The position numbers and the translations under genes are program-made. A stretch of DNA of 64,000 nucleotides, from contig OY282386.1 in NCBI GenBank assembly GCA_958295945.1, positions 3,156,204 through 3,220,203 of the forward strand, written 5' to 3'. A model generated the notes under the pieces. The model did not search any database. It was not told where the DNA came from and was given only the letters and a program-made list of their open reading frames with translations. Positions 25,664 to 34,775 of this stretch are shown here, one piece after another. The DNA is from Candidatus Poribacteria bacterium. GTDB lineage: Bacteria; Poribacteria; WGA-4E; WGA-3G. Within the stretch, counting starts at the first letter, position 1; every line of letters starts with the position of its first letter.

Positions 25664-25891
25664 ATGCATAGCTACAGAAAATTCAAAGACTACCATATTG
25701 AACAATTACGCGACCCAAAGGACGCAAAGATATACCTTTCTGTTGCACTTGCGGATTATGAAAATGATGAAGATATAGATGCATTTTTACTTGCTGTTAA
25801 AGATGTCGCTGAAGCACAAGGAAACATTTCTGAATTAGCTGAAAAGTTAAGTCTTACCGATGAAGGATTACATGACGGCTCCCCAACCTAA
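25664..25891 (+). pseudogene. Truncated addiction-module antitoxin (HigA-like)
   Basis: 75 codons: MHSYRKFKDYHIEQLRDPKDAKIYLSVALADYENDEDIDAFLLAVKDVAEAQGNISELAEKLSLTDEGL, then HDGSPT inside an IS200/IS605 hairpin. The family continues past this point with a further 20-25 residues of the DNA-binding domain, so the C-terminus is lost to the inserted element. ATG 25664 follows AAGGAG. With the toxin also dead, the pair is inactive. Confidence 0.65.
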
Positions 25892-26413
25892 AGGATGGGG
25901 TTTCCTTTAGGTCATCTTCTCACGGACACCTCCGTTTTTTGAAGATGTGGGAAACCTCTTTTATCTCCTTATAGGAGACTCACTTGGTTTTAAGCCAAGT
26001 TAACCGAGACAGCAATTGTCGGGGTGCCCGCCACGGCACGACTAACAGGGTCCTTACAAGGTATCCCCCACTGAGCGACCCAGATACTTTATGTTCAACG
26101 TTCTGTTTATTTCGCAGTTGTGGAGGGAACACCTACACAATCCTATATAGCGAATGCAGAACTCATCACAGACGACTGGCAAGGATCGTAACTTGCAGCG
26201 TATACAACCGAATGTGGTATTGTTGAGTTTATCAACGTCAACTCTGTCCGAGCAATCAGATTGGATAGGACACCTACAGGAAGTAGGCGATTGCTCTCCT
26301 ATCCAGTTGATAGGAACAGAATACCATATTTCTTGAACAAAGTCAAGTGTTTTTCTTGACACAACAAAGGCGGTGTGGACATCCCCGAGCTAAAGCAACG
26401 GGGTTTTGACACC
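25880..26413 (-). mobile_element. IS200/IS605-type relic between toxin-antitoxin and hemW
   Basis: One end has the hairpin CCCCAACCTAAAGGATGGGG; the other has CATCCCCGAGCTAAAGC then ACGGGGTTTTGAC. The ends match those of the relic at 1449-1852. The minus strand between (26054-26362) encodes a decayed tnpB-like C-terminus, with VPINWIGEQSPTSC, NNTTFGCIRCK and NIKYLGRSVGDTL. No full transposase remains. It truncates genes on both sides. Confidence 0.55.
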
Positions 26414-27470
26414 GAATGAAATGGATAAGGAACAAGCGAAAGCATATTTAGACGCACTCCAAACGGAGATGTCGCTTTACGCACCAGAAACTTCTATCCT
26501 TCAAACTGTCTTTATAGGCGGTGGCACTCCTTCCATCCTTTCTGCCGATTCACTGAAACAGCTGTTTACAAACATACATAGACATTTCCAGATATGTTCT
26601 GATGCTGAAATCACCGTAGAATGCAATCCGGGTACCGTTGATAGTGAAAAACTAAGTGTAATGCAAGAAGCGGGAGTTAACAGACTTAGTTTCGGTCTGC
26701 AGGCGATGCGAGATGAAATATTACGTCAGTTAGGTAGAATCCACTCTGTTGAGGAGTTTTTCCATAGTTATCGATTGGCTCGTAAACACGGTTTTGACAA
26801 TATAAACATAGATCTAATCTTTGCCCTTCCGAAGCAAACAATGGAGTCATGGCAGCACACCTTAAACGAAACAATCTCACTTGAACCTGAACATATTTCA
26901 GTCTATAATCTCGTCATGGAAGAAACAACACCGTTCTATGACTGGTGGAAATCTGGCGAACTCGTTCTCCCTTGTGAAGATACCGAAGCGGATATGTTTA
27001 AATGGACTATTGACACACTCACTTCCCACGGATATAACCACTATGAAATCTGCAACTATGCCAAACCGAACCGAGAAGTGAAACATAATCTTACTTATTG
27101 GAATAATCAGGAATATATCGGTTTAGGTGTTGGTGCGTGTGGATATGTTGATGGCACCCGCTATACGAACATGAAAGGCATCCCACCTTATACTGAAGCA
27201 CTCCGTGATAACAAAAAACCGATATCAGACAGTGAACTTATGACTAGACATGCTGAAAAAGCTGAGACATTGATGCTTGCTCTCCGTAAACGTGAGGGTC
27301 TCTGTTTAGCGGATTATGAGCAGCGTTTCTGTGAGAAAATTAGTGTGGCGTTTGGCGAGAGTATAGAGAGGTGGATGGGTTTAGGTTTGTTAGAGCAGAA
27401 CGAGACACATCTTCGTCTTTCACAGCGCGGTCTTTTCTTGGCGAATGAAGTGTTTGTGGAGTTGATGTGA
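26406..27470 (+). pseudogene. hemW: 5'-truncated hemW (coproporphyrinogen-oxidase-like radical SAM protein)
   Basis: The frame reads from the IS relic's end into EQAKAYLDALQTEM...TVFIGGGTPSILS, ITVECNPGTVD, GVNRLSFGLQAMRDEILRQLGRIHS, NIDLIFALPKQTMESW, HISVYNLVMEETTPF, KHNLTYWNNQEYIGLGVGACGY and a final ERWMGLGLLE, all HemW features. But full-length HemW begins with about 35 more residues including the CxxxCxxC cluster motif (…HIPFCxxxCxYCDF). Those residues are gone. Without the Fe-S cluster, radical SAM chemistry or heme-chaperone function is not possible. A second copy elsewhere may exist. Confidence 0.75.
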
Positions 27471-27492
27471 ATGATTTTGTGTTTAAGGCTAT

Positions 27493-27840
27493 TCAGTTGT
27501 TTGTGTTTGATAGATAATCAACTAACCTCTGCACCAAACGGCTGTATCGTTCCTCTGAAATGTTGCCGATTACTCCACGTGCTAATTTGCGCGGTATTAC
27601 AACCAGAAAACTAAGTCTTATAAGTGATTCCGAGCGTAGACCGCTTAATGTAAAATCAGTATCAGTCGGTGAAATAATTTCATCAAAACCTTGTATACAC
27701 TGGTCTAATCTCGTACTTACACCGCATATAAGTAAATCACGGTAAGGTGCTTGCATTTCTCGTAGAATGATTGCAGGTCTATACTTTTGTTCCAAATCAG
27801 ATTGGAATAACGGTGCCAGAATGACATCACTTTCCTTCAT
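27493..27840 (-). CDS. MazF/PemK-type endoribonuclease toxin
   Basis: A 115-residue protein: MKESDVILAPLFQSDLEQKYRPAIILREMQ...LLICGVSTRLDQ...FTLSGLRSESLIRLSFLVVIPRKLARGVIGNISEERYSRLVQRLVDYL. This has the PemK/MazF order: beta strand with VILAPL, KYRPAIIL, IxCxVST, LRSESLIRLSFL and an ending IGNIS..R. Such toxins cleave mRNA in single-stranded regions. I chose ATG 27838-27840; an upstream start would overlap the antitoxin deeply and has no homology. The gene overlaps its antitoxin by 14 bp. Confidence 0.8.
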   Translation of the reverse strand: MKESDVILAPLFQSDLEQKYRPAIILREMQAPYRDLLICGVSTRLDQCIQGFDEIISPTDTDFTLSGLRSESLIRLSFLVVIPRKLARGVIGNISEERYSRLVQRLVDYLSNTNN

Positions 27841-28159
27841 AATCAGGATTAACCCATTTAAGCATATCTGTAGTGTATTTAGGTTCGCCTTCTCCGTATA
27901 CTCGTGAAAGCATCTGCATAGAAAGACCGTACCAAGCTTCGCTATCCGATTCCTCTTGTTCTGATTCGTACTTCTCAATCAGTGTCGCAACCACTTCCAT
28001 TAATGAAACTAACGGATGATTTTTACTTTCACCAATAAATGTTATTAACTCTTCCTGTAATGCAGAAAGTTGATGATAATCGGCTTCTGTACGCGGAAGG
28101 AATACAATAGAAGAAACTTTTGGCCATAAATCTTGAGCAGTTTGTATTTTGGTTACCAT
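27827..28159 (-). CDS. Antitoxin partner of the MazF-type toxin
   Basis: 110 residues with no MazE-like (AbrB-fold) sequence. The central part ADYHQLSALQEELITFIGESKNHPLVSLMEVVATLIEKYESE resembles the dimer-forming N-terminal portion of HigA-type antitoxins (LxxLxxxI...HPLxxLxxxxxxLIExYE). A short C-terminal tail (YGEGEPKYTTDMLKWVNPDYEG) is probably the toxin-masking part. No helix-turn-helix is visible. TTTGGCC-type ribosome sites are weak. The role comes mainly from gene order and overlap. Confidence 0.55.
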   Translation of the reverse strand: MVTKIQTAQDLWPKVSSIVFLPRTEADYHQLSALQEELITFIGESKNHPLVSLMEVVATLIEKYESEQEESDSEAWYGLSMQMLSRVYGEGEPKYTTDMLKWVNPDYEGK

Positions 28160-28271
28160 GCTTACTCCTTATACGAACTCATAAATTGTCTAAAACTCAA
28201 TACCTTAATTATAACACATATTGATTGACAATTCAGGTCTTTTTTGTTTCATTGTTTTTTCTGTTTCACCC

Positions 28272-28300
28272 TTGACAGAAACCTAAATTTCTGCGACAAT
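28272..28300 (+). promoter_or_regulatory. Promoter of the peroxiredoxin-like gene, possibly leaderless
   Basis: TTGACA at 28272-28277, a 17-bp spacer and GACAAT at 28295-28300. The expected start point, 6-8 nt after the -10 box, falls at or near the ATG at 28307. No ribosome site exists before that ATG, so a leaderless mRNA is possible. Confidence 0.45.
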
Positions 28301-28306
28301 AACACC

Positions 28307-28813
28307 ATGCCACGCAAAAACAAAATACTCAACATAGGCGATACTGCCCCCTCATTTTCACTACCATCCCATCGACGACAAACTGTATCACTCGCATCTT
28401 ATCACGACGAACAAAACGTGATATTAACCTTTTTCCGAGGCACCTGGTGACCAAACAGCCGTCGTCAGTTGACTGCAGTACAAGAACATGTTGATAGTTA
28501 CAAAGAATACAAAACGACACCGATCGCTATTGCCGGACAGTGGCCACGTGAACTACGCGGTTTCGCTGAAAGAAACGGAATAATGTTCCCACTGTTGGTT
28601 GACAAAGATCGGAGTGTCATCAAGAGTTATGGGGTATACCATTGGCTCAGTTTTGAGGCATACAACATTGCCAGACCAGCAACCTTTATCATTGATAAAC
28701 TCGGTATCATTCAGTATATGTATATTGGAACACATCAGTTTGATCTGGTCGATCAGTCTGAGGTGCTTGAATGTCTGAAGTCAATAGACAGTAACAAAAT
28801 GATTTTGAATTGA
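28307..28813 (+). CDS. Candidate selenocysteine-containing peroxiredoxin-like protein (UGA at peroxidatic position)
   Basis: Read through a single in-frame TGA at 28448-28450, the frame gives 168 residues: LNIGDTAPSFSLPSHR...VSLASYHDEQNVILTFFRGTW-U48-PNSRRQLTAVQEH, then IAIAGQWPRELRGFAERNGIMFPLLVDKDRSVIKSYGVYHW, ARPATFIIDKLGIIQYMYIG. That is the full AhpC/TSA-Prx (redoxin) fold. In homologues the residue after FRGxW is the peroxidatic Cys (FRGTWCPNC), so UGA is exactly where Sec would sit. All other conserved parts are intact and no second lesion is seen. A SECIS-like hairpin (28461-28476) follows the UGA. No Sec machinery is in this window. The alternative is a nonsense mutation in a dead gene. 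Role: peroxide or thiol redox, cytoplasmic. Confidence 0.7.
28461..28476 (+). promoter_or_regulatory. SECIS-like hairpin downstream of the in-frame UGA
   Basis: GTCGTC-AGTT-GACTGC: a stem of G-C, U-G, one C/U mismatch, G-C, U-A and C-G, closed by an AGUU tetraloop with GU in it. It starts 11 nt and its loop GU lies 18-19 nt after the UGA. Bacterial SECIS elements are hairpins just after the UGA with GU in the apical loop, which this fits. No folding or covariance check was made. Confidence 0.45.
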
Positions 28814-28832
28814 GATTGACATGTGGTATAAT
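28805..28832 (+). promoter_or_regulatory. Promoter of the riboflavin operon
   Basis: TTGAAT at 28805-28810, a 16-bp spacer and TATAAT at 28827-28832, inside and just past the end of the preceding gene. The leader to ribD is only about 30 nt, so there is no room for an FMN riboswitch. Confidence 0.5.
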
Positions 28833-28866
28833 ATTACAGGTACAGCATTATAGGTAACACTTTACG

Positions 28867-29988
28867 ATGAACAAGACGCATTCAGCGTTTATGAACCGTG
28901 CATTGGCTTTGGCACAGCAAGGCAAGGGACGTACTAATCCGAATCCCCTTGTTGGTGCGGTGATTGTTAATGCTGAGAAAATTGTCGGTGAGGGTTATCA
29001 TCAAAAAGCTGGTGAACCGCACGCGGAGATTCACGCACTTCAGGCAGCAGGAGCGAATGCAAAAGGTGGTTCACTTTATGTGAACCTTGAACCATGCTGC
29101 CACTCGGGACGAACACCACCTTGCACCGATGCAATCATCAAAGCGGGGATTCGGTGTGTCTATGCAGCACATTTAGACCCGAATCCGAAAGTCTCGGGAA
29201 AAGGCATTAAGCAGTTAGAGGAAGCTGGTATTGAAGTCAACGTCGGATTGTGTGCTGAAGCAGCAGAAAAACTGAATGAGGTATTCATAAAACAAATGAC
29301 AACAGATTATCCGTTTGTAATCTTAAAAATTGCAATGAGTCTTGATGGAAAAATCGCTACGTCCACGGGGGAATCGCAATGGATTACATCACCCGCATCA
29401 AGGCAAAAAGTGCATGAGTTACGCGATGAAGTAGACGCAATCATTGTCGGTATTGGAACCGTACTGACTGATAATCCTACTTTAACTACAAGACTACCGA
29501 ACAAGAAAGGAAAAGATGCCACACGCATTGTTTTAGATTCACACGCCCGGACTCCTACAGCTGCGAAGATATTCAATCCTGAAAGCGAAGCGGATGTCAT
29601 TATTGCTGTTACACCGCAAGCTTTTGCAGGAAATATAGCACTTCTGAAGATAACAGGGTCAGAAATAATTGAAATCCCCGCAAAAGATGGACAGGTCTGT
29701 CTCAAAACATTGCTCGAAACATTAGGAGCACGCGGCATAACAAACGTTTTGATAGAAGGCGGTGGTCAAGTCAACTCAACTGCACTATTGTCTGGTTTAG
29801 TGGATAAGGTGATGTGTTTTGTAGCTCCAAAATTTATTGGTGGTAAAGATGCCCCCGGTGTATTTGGTGGCGAAGGTATTACACAACTAACTGACGCACC
29901 AGAATTAAAACGAAAGACGATCACTGAACTTGATGGCGACATATTGATTGAGGGGTATCTCAATAATCATGTTCACCGGAATCATTGA
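28867..29988 (+). CDS. ribD: Riboflavin biosynthesis deaminase/reductase RibD
   Basis: Catalyses steps two and three of riboflavin synthesis: deamination of the pyrimidine, then reduction of the ribose. The N-terminal deaminase half has MNRALALAQQGKGRTNPNPLVGAVIV, the zinc ligands PHAEIHAL and EPCCHSGRTPPC. The C-terminal reductase half has LKIAMSLDGKIATSTGESQWI, DAIIVGIGTVLTDNP and NVLIEGGGQVNSTALLSGLVDKVMCFVAPKFIGG. 373 residues is normal. First gene of ribD-ribE-ribBA-ribH; its end overlaps ribE by 20 bp. Confidence 0.96.
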   Translation: MNKTHSAFMNRALALAQQGKGRTNPNPLVGAVIVNAEKIVGEGYHQKAGEPHAEIHALQAAGANAKGGSLYVNLEPCCHSGRTPPCTDAIIKAGIRCVYAAHLDPNPKVSGKGIKQLEEAGIEVNVGLCAEAAEKLNEVFIKQMTTDYPFVILKIAMSLDGKIATSTGESQWITSPASRQKVHELRDEVDAIIVGIGTVLTDNPTLTTRLPNKKGKDATRIVLDSHARTPTAAKIFNPESEADVIIAVTPQAFAGNIALLKITGSEIIEIPAKDGQVCLKTLLETLGARGITNVLIEGGGQVNSTALLSGLVDKVMCFVAPKFIGGKDAPGVFGGEGITQLTDAPELKRKTITELDGDILIEGYLNNHVHRNH

Positions 29989-30613
29989 AGAAATCGGAAC
30001 AATTGCTGAAGTACAACCGATATCCAACGGGGTTACTGTTAAAATTAGAGCAACAACCGTTTTGGAAGACATTAAGATAGGAGATAGTATTGCTGTCAGC
30101 GGTCCCTGTTTGACAGTGCGCGATCTTGAACAGGACGCATTCGTTGCGGATATCAGTGAAGAAACCTGTCACAGAACTACTTTACGCAATTGTAAAGTAG
30201 GAACACATGTCAATCTGGAACGTTCACTCCGATTGGGTGATCGTATCGGTGGGCATTTGGTATTAGGTCATGTAGATGAAGTCGCTACCATAAGTGGTTG
30301 GAAAGATGAGGGTTCTTCTTCACGTATGCAGGTTACACTCATTCCAAAAGTGAAACCTTACATCGCATATAAAGGTTCTATTGCTGTTGATGGTGTAAGT
30401 TTAACGATTGCCAACATTTATGATGACACCTTTGAGGTAGCTCTTATTCCGCATACTTTAGATGTCACCACTCTGGGTAAAAAACAGATCGGGGAAATCG
30501 TGAACATTGAAGTTGATGTGATGGCACGTTACATTGAAACGCTCATGCAGAACCAGATACCACCATCGCGTACAATTGATTTAGAATTCTTACAAAAGCA
30601 CGGGTATGTTTGA
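29969..30613 (+). CDS. ribE: Riboflavin synthase alpha chain
   Basis: Dismutates two 6,7-dimethyl-8-ribityllumazine molecules into riboflavin. 214 residues with two similar lumazine-binding barrels: [12 protein letters not shown]...[16 protein letters not shown]...[12 protein letters not shown]...[22 protein letters not shown] and a second with [17 protein letters not shown]...[13 protein letters not shown]...[17 protein letters not shown] start at ATG 29969 (MFTGI), the invariant family start, rather than an ATG 21 nt upstream. It overlaps ribD, so translation is coupled. Confidence 0.96.
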   Translation: MFTGIIEEIGTIAEVQPISNGVTVKIRATTVLEDIKIGDSIAVSGPCLTVRDLEQDAFVADISEETCHRTTLRNCKVGTHVNLERSLRLGDRIGGHLVLGHVDEVATISGWKDEGSSSRMQVTLIPKVKPYIAYKGSIAVDGVSLTIANIYDDTFEVALIPHTLDVTTLGKKQIGEIVNIEVDVMARYIETLMQNQIPPSRTIDLEFLQKHGYV

Positions 30614-30636
30614 AGGATATAAACGAAGAAAACATT

Positions 30637-31854
30637 ATGGAATTTAGCACTATTCCTGAAGCCATCGCTGCCATCAAAGAAGGTGAGACAATCATCGTTG
30701 TTGATGACCCTGATCGTGAAAACGAAGGGGATCTCATTATGGCGGCAGAAAAGGTAACAGCCGAGTCCATCAACTTTATGGCAAAATTTGGACGTGGTCT
30801 CATCTGCCTACCAACTTGTTCGGAAAGACTCGCAGAACTACAACTAAATCCGATGGTCGCTGACAACACAGCACAGATGCAGACAGCATTTACAGTGACA
30901 ATTGATGCCAAAGAAGTTACCACTGGGATTTCAGCACAAGAACGCGCATATACTATACGGAAATTTGTTGATGAAAATGTTGTGCCATCCGATTTTGTAA
31001 GACCGGGACATATCTTTCCATTGGAAGCAAAACCGGGTGGTGTGCTGAGAAGAGCGGGACACACTGAAGCGACAGTGGATTTAGCACGACTCGCTGGACT
31101 GTATCCCGCAGGCGTGTTGTGTGAAGTTCTCAACGATGATGGCACTATGGCGCGTGTTCCTGAACTATTAGAATTCGCACAACACCACGACCTCAAAATC
31201 ATCACCATTTCTGACCTGATCGCTTACCGTAGAAGCACTGAAACACTAATAAGACGGGTTTCAACCGCAGCTATCCCAACCGAACACGGAGAATTTGAAC
31301 TCCACTCCTATGAGAGCAATGTAGATGGAGAACCAACACCAGGTGAACCCACTGATACACATATTGCATTAACGAAAGGACAAGTTGACGATGGAGACCC
31401 CATATTAGTGCGTGTACATTCGCAGTGTTTGACAGGTGATGTCTTCGGTTCACTCCGTTGTGATTGTGGAGAACAACTTGAAATCGCACTACAAAACATA
31501 GAAAAAGAGGGGAGAGGCGTGCTACTCTATATGCGGCAAGAAGGTCGTGGAATGGGGCTCAAAGACAAGATTCGTGCATATCAACTTCAGGATAATGAAG
31601 GTCTTGACACGGTTGAAGCAAATGAACGTCTCGGATTTCCACCTGACCTACGTGATTACGGTATCGGGGCACAGATTCTTGTTGATTTAGGTGTCAAAAA
31701 AATGCGATTGATGACGAACAACCCACACAAAGTAAAAGGATTGTCCGGTTATGGATTGGAAATCGTAGAACAAATCCCATTACAAACGACACCAAACCCA
31801 TATAACCAACGTTATCTACAGACAAAACGCACGAAACTTGGTCACCTCCTCTAA
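30637..31854 (+). CDS. ribBA: Bifunctional DHBP synthase/GTP cyclohydrolase II RibBA
   Basis: 405 residues. The N-terminal half ([70 protein letters not shown]) makes 3,4-dihydroxy-2-butanone 4-phosphate. The C-terminal half ([72 protein letters not shown]) is GTP cyclohydrolase II with its three-Cys zinc site. I chose ATG 30637, which fits the family start MxFxTI; a TTG at 30610 would give an extra nine residues. Third gene of the rib operon. Confidence 0.95.
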   Translation: MEFSTIPEAIAAIKEGETIIVVDDPDRENEGDLIMAAEKVTAESINFMAKFGRGLICLPTCSERLAELQLNPMVADNTAQMQTAFTVTIDAKEVTTGISAQERAYTIRKFVDENVVPSDFVRPGHIFPLEAKPGGVLRRAGHTEATVDLARLAGLYPAGVLCEVLNDDGTMARVPELLEFAQHHDLKIITISDLIAYRRSTETLIRRVSTAAIPTEHGEFELHSYESNVDGEPTPGEPTDTHIALTKGQVDDGDPILVRVHSQCLTGDVFGSLRCDCGEQLEIALQNIEKEGRGVLLYMRQEGRGMGLKDKIRAYQLQDNEGLDTVEANERLGFPPDLRDYGIGAQILVDLGVKKMRLMTNNPHKVKGLSGYGLEIVEQIPLQTTPNPYNQRYLQTKRTKLGHLL

Positions 31855-31891
31855 ATCGAACATCCCAATTTTCATATAGGAAAGAGATACT

Positions 31892-32371
31892 ATGCCAAAC
31901 GTTTATGAAGGCAATCTAAATTGTAATGGAATCAAATTCGGTATCATCGTCAGTCGTTTTAATAGTTTTATAACAACAAAACTCTTGGATGGGGCACTAG
32001 ATGCGATAAAGCGACACGGTGGTGACTTAGATGAAGTAGATGTTGTCTGGATACCCGGAGCTTTTGAAACGCCAAGCATCGCAAAACAACTCGCTGAAAG
32101 CAAACGATACGACGCACTTATCTGTATCGGTGCTGTGATTCGTGGTGCTACGCCGCACTTTGATTATGTTGCTGGTGAAAGTGCCAAAGGCATCGCACAC
32201 GTTTCACTCCAAACCGGCATACCGATTATCTATGGTATCATCACCACAGATACGATAGAACAAGCAATTGAACGTGCAGGTACAAAAGCAGGAAACAAAG
32301 GTGCTGAGGCTGCGGTGACTGCAATTGAAATGGCAAACCTTCAAAAGCAGCTGCAGACGCTTAATTCCTGA
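31892..32371 (+). CDS. ribH: 6,7-dimethyl-8-ribityllumazine synthase
   Basis: Last gene of the operon. Joins 5-amino-6-ribitylaminouracil with dihydroxybutanone phosphate to give lumazine. The 159-residue protein carries [112 protein letters not shown], all standard including the catalytic His in TPHFDYV. It usually assembles into icosahedral 60-mers. AGGAAAG precedes the ATG by about 10 nt. Confidence 0.96.
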   Translation: MPNVYEGNLNCNGIKFGIIVSRFNSFITTKLLDGALDAIKRHGGDLDEVDVVWIPGAFETPSIAKQLAESKRYDALICIGAVIRGATPHFDYVAGESAKGIAHVSLQTGIPIIYGIITTDTIEQAIERAGTKAGNKGAEAAVTAIEMANLQKQLQTLNS

Positions 32372-32731
32372 TGCGTTTGTAATATCAAATTAACGAGTTG
32401 TGCCAAACAACTAATTGTTGATCATTGTTTTACATAAGCAGAAGAATTTGACCGTATTTCTTTTTCTTTTAAACACTATTATTACTTCACATATTCCGCA
32501 GTGCATGAATACTGCTTTTATGGTAATTTTGATACCCAAATTGCACTGTTTTTTGACTTAATTTGAAGTAATTTCAGGGTTCAATCAGATCACAAAAGAT
32601 TGAAGAATTCAATATCTACAAGGGGCCATAGATTCTTAATGAATGTCAAAATACGAAAAAAGAACTGCGGAATGTAGGATTATATACTAACAATAATAAT
32701 TGCATTCATATTATCTAACATGAGAGGATAT
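32372..32731 (+). other. Intergenic stretch between ribH and the ApeA-like gene
   Basis: A 360-bp AT-rich gap marking the passage from riboflavin operon to accessory region. TTAACGAGTTGTGCC near 32391 recurs in altered form near 37690 (TTAACGACTTGTGCC) and inverted near 37895, but I see no gene, RNA or clean promoter. Confidence 0.4.
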
Positions 32732-34054
32732 ATGCATTTTCGAGATGGTTTTGAATCTTATGGTAAATTTTGGCTAGATACACATAACCATTATAGTGAT
32801 GGATTTTTATCTATCAAAGATAATAATATTGAACTAATATTATTTGATTCTAGTAATGCCCCTATATTTTTAGATGATAAAGTGCCGTTTATATATGGAT
32901 GGACAGAACACAATAATTTATTAATATTATCAGAATTACAACTCACAGAAAAATCAGGGTCAATGTCATGCTTCCGTAGATTTAATGAATATACAGAAAT
33001 AAGTATGACTAAATACAAATTTATTGTATGTAAAGGATTTTTCATTGATAAAAACCCAATAGATTTTCTAAGAAATTCATCTTCAGAAAATATAGATTTA
33101 TCGAAAGAATTAGCAACAGAAAAAATATCAAAGTCTAATAATTTAACCTTCTATATAGATCATTCAGATAAATGGATGTGTATGGATATACCTAAAATTA
33201 TGCCCAACTATAATGAAGACAGGAATATATCCTTCTATGAAATTCATGGTATCAGCAATTTCACATTGGAACTAGATAATGGAATAAAATTAAGGATTAT
33301 AATTGAAGATATAATAAGAGGCACTGTTAAATTTGAATTAATAGATTCGTATAACAAATTTAATATAGAGGAATTAATTGAATTATCTAAGAAAATTGTA
33401 TATCTAATGCAATTTTCACTAAATAATAAGGTTAGAATGCATGGAATGTCAACTAGAATAGACAATATTTTTACTATCCATATACACGATTCATATATCC
33501 CATGTTACAATGGGAAATTTAAAGATGGTAGAATTTTATTTGATAAACGTGTTTTTGAAATAACAGAGTCCAGCATGGAAGATTTCTTTAATAATTGGAT
33601 AAAAAAATTCGACTTATTTCTTATACCATTACAAATATATTTAAATCATTCTTCCACACATAGATTTTTTGACCTATACAGAAGCATAGAGTCTTTAGTT
33701 GAATCTCTATTTGGCGAAAAACTATTTAAGGATAAATTGAATGAATTCTGTAACTTTCCAAAAGAAATATTAGATTTAGATGATAGATATGAAGAAATAT
33801 ATAAACAGATTGTAAGCAGTAAAGGTCGGATAAAAAAAATTAGGGATTCTTTTACTCATGGACACAGGAAATCCATGGGAAGTATCTCTGACCAAGACAT
33901 AATAAATGAAAAAACCTACAATAAATTAATGGAATATATTTTTATATTAAACATACTAAAAGCGTTGGGTTTGAATAATGACGACATTAAATTAGTTGCC
34001 AATAGTATGTATCCGAACAATATGAAATACAGAATTCACTCCATCATAATTTAA
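32732..34054 (+). CDS. ApeA-like HEPN anti-phage protein
   Basis: 440 residues, AT-rich codons unlike its neighbours. The N-terminal part FESYGKFWLDTH...SDGFLSIKDNNIELILFDSS...PFIYGWTEHNNLLILSE follows the ApeA N-terminal domain pattern (substrate-like FW, GxLxxxxxxIxLxL, IxGxTxxxxxxxL). The C-terminal HEPN region ends in KIRDSFTHGH, with R371 and H376 giving the RxxxxH ribonuclease motif. ApeA proteins act alone as abortive-infection effectors, probably by cleaving RNA. ATG 32732 is chosen because AGAGGA lies 5 nt upstream; a start 12 nt earlier lacks one. A long hairpin follows the gene. Confidence 0.7.
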   Translation: MHFRDGFESYGKFWLDTHNHYSDGFLSIKDNNIELILFDSSNAPIFLDDKVPFIYGWTEHNNLLILSELQLTEKSGSMSCFRRFNEYTEISMTKYKFIVCKGFFIDKNPIDFLRNSSSENIDLSKELATEKISKSNNLTFYIDHSDKWMCMDIPKIMPNYNEDRNISFYEIHGISNFTLELDNGIKLRIIIEDIIRGTVKFELIDSYNKFNIEELIELSKKIVYLMQFSLNNKVRMHGMSTRIDNIFTIHIHDSYIPCYNGKFKDGRILFDKRVFEITESSMEDFFNNWIKKFDLFLIPLQIYLNHSSTHRFFDLYRSIESLVESLFGEKLFKDKLNEFCNFPKEILDLDDRYEEIYKQIVSSKGRIKKIRDSFTHGHRKSMGSISDQDIINEKTYNKLMEYIFILNILKALGLNNDDIKLVANSMYPNNMKYRIHSIII

Positions 34055-34136
34055 ATTTAGTATACATACCTACTCACTGCCTGCTCCACACATTTAGTAA
34101 TTTTTGAATGTAGTATGAACAAATGGATGAAATTTA

Positions 34137-34187
34137 AACACAGAACCCATGTTAAGATTTTCTTTAATCTTGACACGGGTTCTGTGT
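34137..34187 (+). terminator. Long hairpin after the ApeA-like gene
   Basis: ACACAGAACCCATGTTAAGA and its near complement TCTTGACACGGGTTCTGTGT pair over about 22 bp with two mismatches around a small T-rich loop. Only a weak T-run follows (TCATGTTATG). It probably ends the upstream transcript. Confidence 0.55.
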
Positions 34188-34254
34188 TCATGTTATGATA
34201 AGGAATTAAACAAGCACTTTGAAATAGTTTCTGATAGGAAATAGGAGATTGTAA

Positions 34255-34593
34255 ATGTCATATTTATCTATAAAGGTTTCATTTGGTGAAAATATGAGAG
34301 CAGTGGATGCATTTAAAAATGGTGTTTATATTCTTGTAAATCTTTATGGATTAGATACTGTTATTAGGGCAGATGAAATGAAATCATCTAATCAAAGAAT
34401 TATATCGAAGGATACAGATGATTTTCCGACTACTGCAAACCTTCATACTGTAATCCATAATTCAGATAATTACTACATTAATGTTAGGTTAGATAATTCC
34501 AACAAAAAATATCTTCTTAACGATATCATATCAACACTAATTGCAGACACTAATTTTGAAGTTGAAGTTGAAGTTGAATTATACCAACAGTAA
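34255..34593 (+). CDS. Hypothetical protein
   Basis: 112 residues: MSYLSIKVSFGENMRAVDAFKNGVYILVNLYGLDTVIRADEM...VIHNSDNYYINVRLDNSNKKYLLNDIISTLIADTNFEVEVEVELYQQ. AGGAG is 7 nt before the ATG. It looks like a small alpha/beta protein with a strand-rich end and an acidic tail. No family is recognised. It stands between two defence-type genes, in the same AT-rich composition. Confidence 0.5.
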   Translation: MSYLSIKVSFGENMRAVDAFKNGVYILVNLYGLDTVIRADEMKSSNQRIISKDTDDFPTTANLHTVIHNSDNYYINVRLDNSNKKYLLNDIISTLIADTNFEVEVEVELYQQ

Positions 34594-34775
34594 AACTCAT
34601 AAAGAATTTAACTAGAATCGTTATACCCAGTCACGTAACATTCCAATACATACAAACAACTGCCTCACGAAATGATATGAAAACATAGCAAACGTGAGTA
34701 TGTCATAAGTTGCTAACTGCGTAAATATTTAGTTAACTATCACAAGTCGTTAAATTGACCCAATTGGAGATAATT

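Noticed and set aside
26000-26400. Small plus-strand and minus-strand ORFs inside the relic as real genes
   Set aside because: They lie between IS200/IS605-type ends; the only homology is to a decayed TnpB C-terminus.
28814-28866. FMN riboswitch before ribD
   Set aside because: The gap is 53 bp, far too short for the RFN element, and no conserved RFN blocks are seen.
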